Positions 56,521 through 64,000 of a stretch of 64,000 bases of DNA are shown in pieces. The DNA is taken from the NCBI GenBank assembly GCA_017562135.1, contig QEYB01000921.1:124001-188000 (forward strand), given 5' to 3'. The stretch's first letter is position 1; each line of letters begins with the position of its first letter. The notes beneath the pieces are model-generated. The model worked only from the letters and a program-made list of their open reading frames with translations. It made no database searches and was not told the origin of the DNA. This DNA comes from Dipylidium caninum (lineage: Eukaryota; Platyhelminthes; Cestoda; Cyclophyllidea; Dipylidiidae). The position numbers and the translations under genes were made by a program.

Positions 56521-59196
56521 TTGACGTCAACGAAACCGCTTGTGAGTTAGTAGTGCCGGGACTCATTTGAGTCTCCTCTGGCAGTAGATGCGGTTCCGCA
56601 GCCGGAAATTGTGTCCCCACAAAGTAACTCTGATGGGAGATAAAGCATCTTAGCAGTAGGCAGCTGCCAAAGTACTGCCCTTTGCTTCTGTGAGGCGGTT
56701 GAGCTTTTTCATGGCTGGTCAAACATTAGAGCGACCTGCTCTAACCCACCAAGTTGAGCCTCCCATGACGGTGAGAGAGACGGAAGGGACACCTAAACGG
56801 ATTCTGTCTAACTAATCGCCTGTTAAATGGAAAAGAAAAACACTCTCGTTGCGTTGAAAAGAGACGTGTATTCTCAAACATTTCCACGGGTCCAAATTCA
56901 TTTTGGTCGGCCTGCGCCTCCACTGCCGGGGCAAAGGTCGGCGCACCGTGGGTGTGTGTGAGCTGCGAGCATGGATGGAAGGCGGCCGAGAGACGACGTT
57001 TAAGAGCACAGCGTGGAACCGGTCGAGCGCCTGGTCTCTGCCCCCCACTGAGGCAGTTGCAGCCGACCAACGCAGCGTCACTGACGGCAGTCGGGAGGCG
57101 AAGGACAGAAGGCGGCCGACACGGAGATCGGAGAGATTAAAAGGGTGCACTAAAGCCATGGCAAAACGCAATTTCCCGCCTCGAGTTGTCCTGTAGTACA
57201 CAAACCATCCGATCTCATAAAGACGACATTCGACGCACTTTAATTTACACCAAATTAATTCTAATTAACATGTTTTTACCTCTGTGGGTTGTAAACTCGT
57301 CTCTCCTCGGTGTTTCCATTGCCTGCTATTATTGCTGCATGGAGGAGTAATTTGCGCCGAATAAAGCGCTCCTTGTCGTTGTCCGCGTTTCCTTAAGAAG
57401 GCCGCCGTCCCTCGTCCTAACCAGCCGCAGCAGATGGCATTCTTGCTTGCCCGGGAGGTGCGCTCGAGCATGTCATAAGGCAACGCAAGCAAGGCTGGTA
57501 GGTAGGGTGAAGCCGTCCACCTCCTCCTCCTCGGCCCATCAAAACATCCTGAAGGCAAAAAACACCGTCCTTCTCCCTCCCCCGTGGCGCCGTATGCGGC
57601 TATTTCATATTCGCGGTGGAGGGTTTTTTGTCTGTCGTCCATAATTCCTCGGTCGGGGGAGACACTTCCGTCCTCTGGCTCCGGGGACGTCGCGGTGGCG
57701 CACTGCTGGGCGTCTCGAGGGTGACACTGGAAATGATGTTGTTGTGGCTGACAAGCGTCCCTATCATTCCCCCTTGCCTGGGTGGTTGCCACTCAAAATT
57801 GCGGTTGCGCCACGCTGGGTTTCGGCGAGGCGAGTGGCAAGGAAAGAGGACGAGGACGAGGACGAAGGGAGTAGAGAAGACGAGAATAGTGATGCTATTT
57901 TGGACTTACAGACGAGGGTGACCCTCCCCTTTTGTCCAATCTGGTACACTAGTGAAGGCACTTGCAATAATCGGCCCTGATAATTGTTGTACAGAGAAAG
58001 TTAAACCACAGATGACAACGTTACACTGCAGCCCACCCCGTTGCCATATCCGCTAATTTTAATGTCCCCCTCAAATGAGGCAGTCCTCGTGGCACATGGC
58101 AACACGCCCTAGTGATGCTGAGTGGGTTTTGAAGAGGTCCAGGGTACAACTGGTTGGCCAAACCGCACAGTAGCGATTCGACTCGCCCTCCTCCCCTCCC
58201 CGCCCCTCCCCGAAAGTCGCAACTGGCCACGGCGGCGTGGGCCGAGGGGTTTATTGTCACCGGCAGAGCAACGGGAAGGCGGCCATTGGGATGGTCTCTC
58301 GTCGGAGGCCAGTTAAATGCGCATTTAAACGCACAAACTATAACAATGTGAACTCTACACCGTCCTCCCCTCGAGTAACTCCCCATTGCCTCTGTGAAAA
58401 CACACTGTACTGAGTGTGCACACCTGTTGTGAGGTTATTTTTGACAAAATATGGTATGAACTTACTGGAAAAGTACACTCACAACTCACCTTTACGCTGT
58501 CAAATGCTGCGTGTGAATACTCTCCCCGATGTGATTGGGAGTTGTCAAATCTTAAAGGCTAATTGGAATGCCGGCGGGGGGGGGGTGGAGGAGGCGGAGA
58601 ATGGGCCTGGCCCCGGAGGAGCCGTAGGCTTCGGAATAGTCCGGGACTGGTTGCCCACGAGCATCATCCCCGCCGTGTACCGTTATTTCACCAGTCAGTC
58701 CATGTAACATTTAAGTCGAGGCCGCGGCAAATCAACGCACACGTCAAATGTCCACTTTCAAATTAAATTCCCCATCCACGAGACTCAATGAACCATAAAA
58801 AGTGGGTGGATTGCGACTAGGGCCTTGCGGAAGGCTGAGGCTGGAGCCTTGGACGCAACGGCTGGAAGTGGGGAGGCTGAAGAAGAAGAAGACGACGAAG
58901 AAGAAAAGGCGGACGTGGTGTACAAAACAGTGTAGTCTTGCAACAAATTCCACTCATTTTGTCTCATTCACAGGCCTACTTGCGGCATTCTCTCATTTTC
59001 ACCTAGTTCCTCGGCATGATCTCCCCCATTCGCCCGGGTTGGGGATTATCTCCGCGCACATATAACCTCGTGCACAAACATTGTGTAGTTGGCTAATAAA
59101 GGCTTTCGCCATAATAATTTGTTGACAGTGTGCGTAACTAAAAGAGCAAATGTTAGAGGGTATTATTAGGAGCAGAGAGTGGGGCGGTGAGGAGCC
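56521..59196. other. mostly unassigned, possible introns of a minus-strand gene
   Basis: Overlapping frames without motifs. A short exon-like piece on the minus strand near 57960-57918 (PSLVYQIGQKGRVTLVC) ends in a strong GTAAGT donor. The 175-codon minus-strand frame at 57265-57792 is unsupported. Confidence 0.3.
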
Positions 59197-59382
59197 TCAA
59201 CCCTCACTTCCGTCTGCTCTCAAACGCACCCTCCGATGACCGTCGGAGTGTCGCCGTTTACACTGGACGCAGAGCGTCTCGACAGCAGCAGTCAACGCCA
59301 CCATCTCATCCGCGTTGTCAGGCGAAGTCTTCTCTGGCCCCAACGAGATGAGGCGACCTTGGCAATGACACACAAGTCCCAC
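59197..59382 (-). CDS. possible exon of the same unidentified gene
   Basis: A minus-strand segment reading VGLVCHCQGRLISLGPEKTS then NADEMVALTAAVETLCVQCK, ending near a G|GTGCGT donor. It is Cys-rich and protein-like. It could belong to the gene whose 3' end lies at 55.85 kb, but no junctions were proven. Confidence 0.3.
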   Translation of the reverse strand: MGLVCHCQGRLISLGPEKTSPDNADEMVALTAAVETLCVQCKRRHSDGHRRVRLRADGSEG

Positions 59383-62300
59383 AATTTTCGTCTCCTCCCC
59401 AATTCAGCTGATATCATCGGCGTTTTGTGAAGGAGAAGCGATGAGGGAGTAAACCCCATGAGACAAAAAAGGAGGCTTATTGCTTGCACAAGTCAAAGTC
59501 GCCCCACACGTGAGCGCTAATCCGCAGAATCTGTCCAACTGCCATGTTGCCCGGTAAAAAGTGCCAAAAGAAACACCGAAAATTGTAATGAGTGGAGTCG
59601 TCATCAGGATAAGATTTCTTACAGATGTGCATTTCTCGCTGTCCCCAGCAGTGATTGTCGCCTTCTTAAAAAAGTTGCCTACAATGCAATGATTTTATCA
59701 GAGGTGATTTTGGGTGAGTTGAATGACATGTCATAAAAATTTGCTATGAATTGACAGGAGTTTGTCCCCCTCGCAGAGCGAGGGAGGCCTTGGCCGAGGG
59801 AGACCTGTCTGCTCTCCTCGGCTCTCTCGTTAAGCCTATTTTTAGCCATGAGGCGTACTTGTTAATAAAACCAGCCTAAACGAAAATAAAACCGTCGTGC
59901 ATGTGGAAAAGGGGGGGGGGGGATGTTTATTTGTTTGTCTGTTTTTTCCATATCAAAACCCCAGAGAGATGTCGTGCGCTCCTGTGGAAGTTAATGAGTC
60001 CATTCGCTCCGCCCGAGGCGGAGTCGTAGAAGCAGCAGTTGGCGAGAAGTCACGTCGTACTTTAGTGCGGCCAGGGCGACACTCGGACCGCAACGCCTAC
60101 TCTACTTTTCCGCCTCGACCGTCGTCGTCTCCCTGAGCCTTCGGTGATCGGCTAGTCTGAAGTGAAACAGGTTCATTCGGCAAAAGGCACTCGCCCATCG
60201 TGGACCTGGGGAATGCTGGAAACGCCGTGCAGCCTCCCGAGACCGCTGTTGTCTGAGACTGATTGGAGAGAATAGTGAAGGAGTCAGCAGAAGTGTGTGC
60301 TCGAGGAGGAAGCCCACCCGGAACGACGAATACACCGTCGTTTAAAGAGGAAGTTAGGAGTTATTTGAAGCAGAGAACAGGGTGTCATGCCCTTTTCGTC
60401 AAATACTCTGTCAGGAGATTAACTGAGGACCCAGTGGGGACGTTTCACCAACAGTTAATGCATTCTTTAATTGATATAAATTACTTCTCTAGGAAATACT
60501 TCCTCCTGCACAAACTAAGCCCAAAAGCCCTATTTCGACCTACTTAACAGGGATATTGCGTCCGAATGGACGAAATGTCTCGGGATTGTCCTCACCTTCA
60601 ATATCGGTCCTCAAATCTTATTTTATGTCGGATGGGCCGTGGTCATATTCGTGAGTTCTGCGCACCCCAACGATGAAGAGATAGGGCGAAAAAGTTAAAT
60701 TACCTTAAACTTGTCCTTATTAATATTATTAGTATTATTATTAAATCGAGTACTCATCGTATGCGTAGACAAGAGACTAAAGCCGAGGAGCCATGGGGCA
60801 GGGGTGAGCACTGAAACTGCCTCTCCACACGTACTTTTGACAATTACAAGGTTAATTGCGGTGAAGTAAAGACTTCGCCTATGGCAGAAGCGCAATTGCG
60901 CAGCGGTGTTTTGGTTTTGGGAAAAAAAACGGTGGATGGATGTCCACGGGGCAGCGAGGAGGGCCGGAAAGTCTCCCCCTCCTCTCCTCTCCTCGCCTTA
61001 CCAGTAGGGTCGTAACAACGCGGCATTCTTTTGTCTAATGAAACTATGCGGCAGATCGGCTTCTAACAAGAGGCCAAAAAGAGTGGAAATTAAACTTTGA
61101 AGAATCCTTTCTTTGTACACCTTTTTCCGCCATCTCATTCACGACACTTGGGCAAGTATTTCACGTTGAAAGACACGCTCCTGCGCTGGCAGTTGGCATA
61201 AGATAATCTGGTCGCCGGAAAGATAATTTGAGAGAGGTAGAAGAGCTACTGTTGGTAGACCACAGTAACGACTCAAACGTCTGCCGACAAGTGGGAGCGC
61301 TGGACAGTGGGTAGTAGACGCTCCGCGCCATTAAGTAGACAGCAGATCAAGCAGCACATCGTCCAGACCTTCGGGGGTCTTTGCCCGTGGTCTGCAAGAG
61401 GCGGCAACGAGCTCAAAAGATCCTCCCGAAAGCCTGGCGGGCAATTCAATGCCCACGACCCCGCCAGGCGAGCCAAGAACGAAGTGCAATGGACGAGAAG
61501 CCTACATACAATAGCCTAAGCAAACGAATTATAATGGATACACTTTTGTGCTCTATATTTTACACATTAGAATGATTTATTGTTCGTTTTATTTGACTGT
61601 CACCATACTTTTCGGGTTTTAAAGTACTTATATTTCGGGACTTGAACTTCAGGCCTTGCAGAAGCTTCTGTAAAAATTAATGAATCCTGTTCTCCTCTAC
61701 CGGGAGTGGGAACTGTGGCAGTAAGGTGAAGGAACTCCGATCAAAATGGTGATCGATTCATCGGTTAGTCACAGAAAGCAGAAGTGATGACATTCAGGTA
61801 ACAAGTTATTACCCTGTCCCCCCTTGGATTTACCCACAATGCCGGGTCACGATACGAGAAGGACGCATTTTACTGAAACTTTGAATCCGTGAGAGGGGTA
61901 GTTGTCATATCCACAGGGGTTTGTTTGTTCAAATGTGGGAGAAAGGCGGCGACTGCCAGATTTAAAAACCAGGAATCATCTGAAAATTTAATCTTTCTCT
62001 TATTGTCTATTGCTTTGATTTTAATTACGAACTGGCAACGATTAATCTGCTTACTTCCCGGACGGAGGTTGAATTATAAATTTCAGCCAGATGGAGAAGA
62101 ATTTCGCTGAAAAGCTTGACTTGAGGGAACCGAGAAGGCGAAGCTTTGATCACCCGAAGTGAATGTTAACGGTAAAGTTCTAGATAAATGAGATTCCTAA
62201 TCTAAAATCATAGTGTTAATTCCGGCTTCTTTTCAATAATGAGCTGTAATAGGCTTCGCAGTGGGCAACTCCGAGCAAGTTAATGCAAAAATGAGAATAT

Positions 62301-63288
62301 TTGTCAGCTGTTCATCATTTGACGAAAATTAAAGAATGTTGTGCGTTTTAATAATCAACTCGGGAAAGCTTAAATGTCGTCTTAATTGCAAATTTATATT
62401 TTCGACTGCTGTGCCATAACCGGAGAAGAGGACAGACACACGGAAACTCAAATCTATGACTCCAATCATGTTGACAAAGGAATTTACTTGCACTATCAGT
62501 TGAAAATCCTTTCTTTTTCTAAGGTCACCATCGGACTATAGCCTCTATAAAAGGGGATGAGGTCTAACCGGTTGCTGCTGTTTCGAATCTTAAATTCTGC
62601 GACAAATAAGGGAAAGAGGGAAGGGTGTAACAATACCATAAATGGAAAGCAAAATTACCCTTTAAGTTACTAGTATGCCTTCTTCGAAAATATGGTTGAT
62701 GATGAGAAATGCAGCGTGAAACCGCAAGTTTTCTCTATATAGAGGCCATGAATTGCCTTCAGGCCGTGTCTTGATTTCCCATTCATTTAATTATAGTAAA
62801 AAAGGATCATGTGCCTAATAATTTCGATTACGAGAAAACCGCTCTCCGTGTGGTCTTAAATTTATGTTTAATTGCGTCGACGAAGGAATGTCAAGACTCA
62901 CACATTATGAGTTATTCATGTGGTGCAGTATAGTTATCGGTGGTTGGTTTAGTGTAACTATGAATTTTGCTTTTGTGGTCAATTATTCCCTTTTATTCAG
63001 AACCTGATATAAATTCCGTAAAGGCTCTAACAAAACCCTCCACAGCTTTGATCAAAATTTTTATTAACTAGCTGAAACAAAAGTACTTAAACGAATCAAA
63101 TTTTTATCTTTTGTAGAAGCAATATTCAGTGAATTGCTTTTCGTTTAAACTGATGAATGCTTATCTTAATTGGCCGAATTGCTCCCGCGGTCTGTTTGGG
63201 TTCCTTCGTCGCCAGTTTCATAAGTACGTTGCTGATATTGTCTTGTCTAACGTATTTCCTGAAACCTATTTTGGATTCCTCTTTTTAG
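59383..63288. other. intergenic and upstream region of glycogenin
   Basis: Short frames only, with no recognised motif, repeat array or RNA gene. The last part must hold the first exon of glycogenin, which should end in A to complete the split ATG at the 63289 acceptor. It was not located. Confidence 0.35.
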
Positions 63289-64000
63289 TGTCCGAGGCAT
63301 TTGTCACGCTCGCCACGAATGACGAGTATTCCTGTGGTGCTCTGGTTTTGGCAGATTCTCTGCGGAAAGTGTCCACTACAAAAACGCTCGTCTGTATGAT
63401 TACTAACACTGTTTCAGATAAGATGAGGTTAGTTAACTTTTTAATTGTTAACAACACTAGAGAAATCCTTGAGCAATTTTTTGACCACGTTGAATCCGTT
63501 GACGTCCTCGATAGCAACGACTCGGAAAACCTCAAACTTCTTGCAAGACCCGATCTCGGTGTTACATTCACAAAGCTTCATTGTTGGCGCCTTACACAAT
63601 ATTCTAAATGTGTGTTTATGGATGCAGACACCCTGGTAAACCATTCATTAATCGGCAAACCTGACGAATTGCGTAGTTTTTACTTCAATGGACTGATTAA
63701 TGGATTTGTTGAAAAAAGACTTTTCTCGGATCTCGTAACGTTTTGTATTTCCCGTTTGTTAGGTGCTGCAAAATATTGATGATCTTTTTGAACGAGAGGA
63801 GCTAAGTGCTGCACCGGATCCAGGATGGCCCGATTGCTTCAACTCAGGCGTATTTGTGTTCACTCCCAGTCTGGAGACTTACCGTGCTCTCCTCGACTTA
63901 GCTCTTTCGGAGGGCAGTTTTGACGGAGGTGATCAGGTACTATACACCTTTTTGATAAATCATTTTATTAAGTTGAACGTGCATAATTGAAGAGCTTCTT
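63289..64000 (+). CDS. glycogenin, 5' part (cut by window edge)
   Basis: Self-glucosylating glycosyltransferase (GT8) that primes glycogen synthesis. Three exons: 63289-63427 ([20 protein letters not shown]), 63461-63635 ([20 protein letters not shown] and [19 protein letters not shown], ending in the DxD metal site FMDADTL) and 63763-63936 ([38 protein letters not shown]). The introns are 63428-63460 (33 nt, in frame and stop-free) and 63636-63762 (127 nt). Exon 1 enters at TTTTTAG|TG, so the ATG would be split across an upstream intron to give MSEAF, as in vertebrate MTDQAF. A donor GTACTA at 63937 opens the next intron, which runs out of the window. The tyrosine that accepts glucose lies beyond the edge. 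Confidence 0.95.

Noticed and set aside
57265..57792. 175-codon minus-strand frame
   Set aside because: No motif and no flanking splice sites in phase. It starts at a non-ATG codon context and overlaps a plus-strand frame of similar quality.
1..64000. CRISPR arrays, operons, phage or plasmid modules
   Set aside because: The window has spliced animal genes throughout. No regularly spaced repeats with unique spacers and no bacterial-type gene clusters were seen.

Overview
The window is animal nuclear DNA. The genes are split into many exons by GT-AG introns, some as short as 33-50 nt. Metazoan families are present: annexin, Ku80, a Rho-family GTPase, an odd-skipped zinc-finger factor, NAD kinase, a rhodopsin-class GPCR and glycogenin. 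There is no operon structure. The divergence of the proteins, the very short introns, the decayed mariner transposons and the gene spacing (about one per 6-8 kb) suggest a flatworm, perhaps a cestode. That assignment is inference; no search was possible.

Layout. 0.7-2.1 kb: MDM1-like microtubule/centriole protein (+). 5.7-8.6 kb: atypical RhoU/Rnd-like GTPase (-). 9.9-11.0 kb: multi-finger CCHH protein (-). 13.3-16.3 kb: annexin with all splice phases intact (-). 19.5-25.2 kb: Ku80/XRCC5 (-), whose 3' half carries a cluster of single-base frameshifts. 25.7-27.7 kb: exon-like minus-strand segments of an unidentified gene. 28.2-34.1 kb: a graveyard of mariner transposase relics in both orientations. 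34.2-39.6 kb: GC-rich, simple-repeat-rich DNA with no gene I can support. 39.8-41.8 kb: odd-skipped-related factor (+) with a GC-AG intron. 43.8-48.0 kb: NAD kinase (-) with one frameshift in a homopolymer. 49.7-50.2 kb: a second CCHH protein, paralogous to the one at 10 kb (-). 51.0-51.3 kb: a small hypothetical ORF. 54.6-55.8 kb: single-exon GPCR (+). 55.9-59.6 kb: possible unidentified minus-strand gene. 63.3 kb to the end: glycogenin (+), truncated by the window edge.

The genes are unrelated housekeeping, signalling and developmental genes that happen to be neighbours. The points most worth following are the Rho GTPase lacking both residues needed for GTP hydrolysis, the Ku80 frameshift cluster, the paired zinc-finger paralogues, the GPCR with altered class A motifs and a long third extracellular loop, the nested mariner relics, and a 16-base CCAAT-type element shared exactly by two distant upstream regions.
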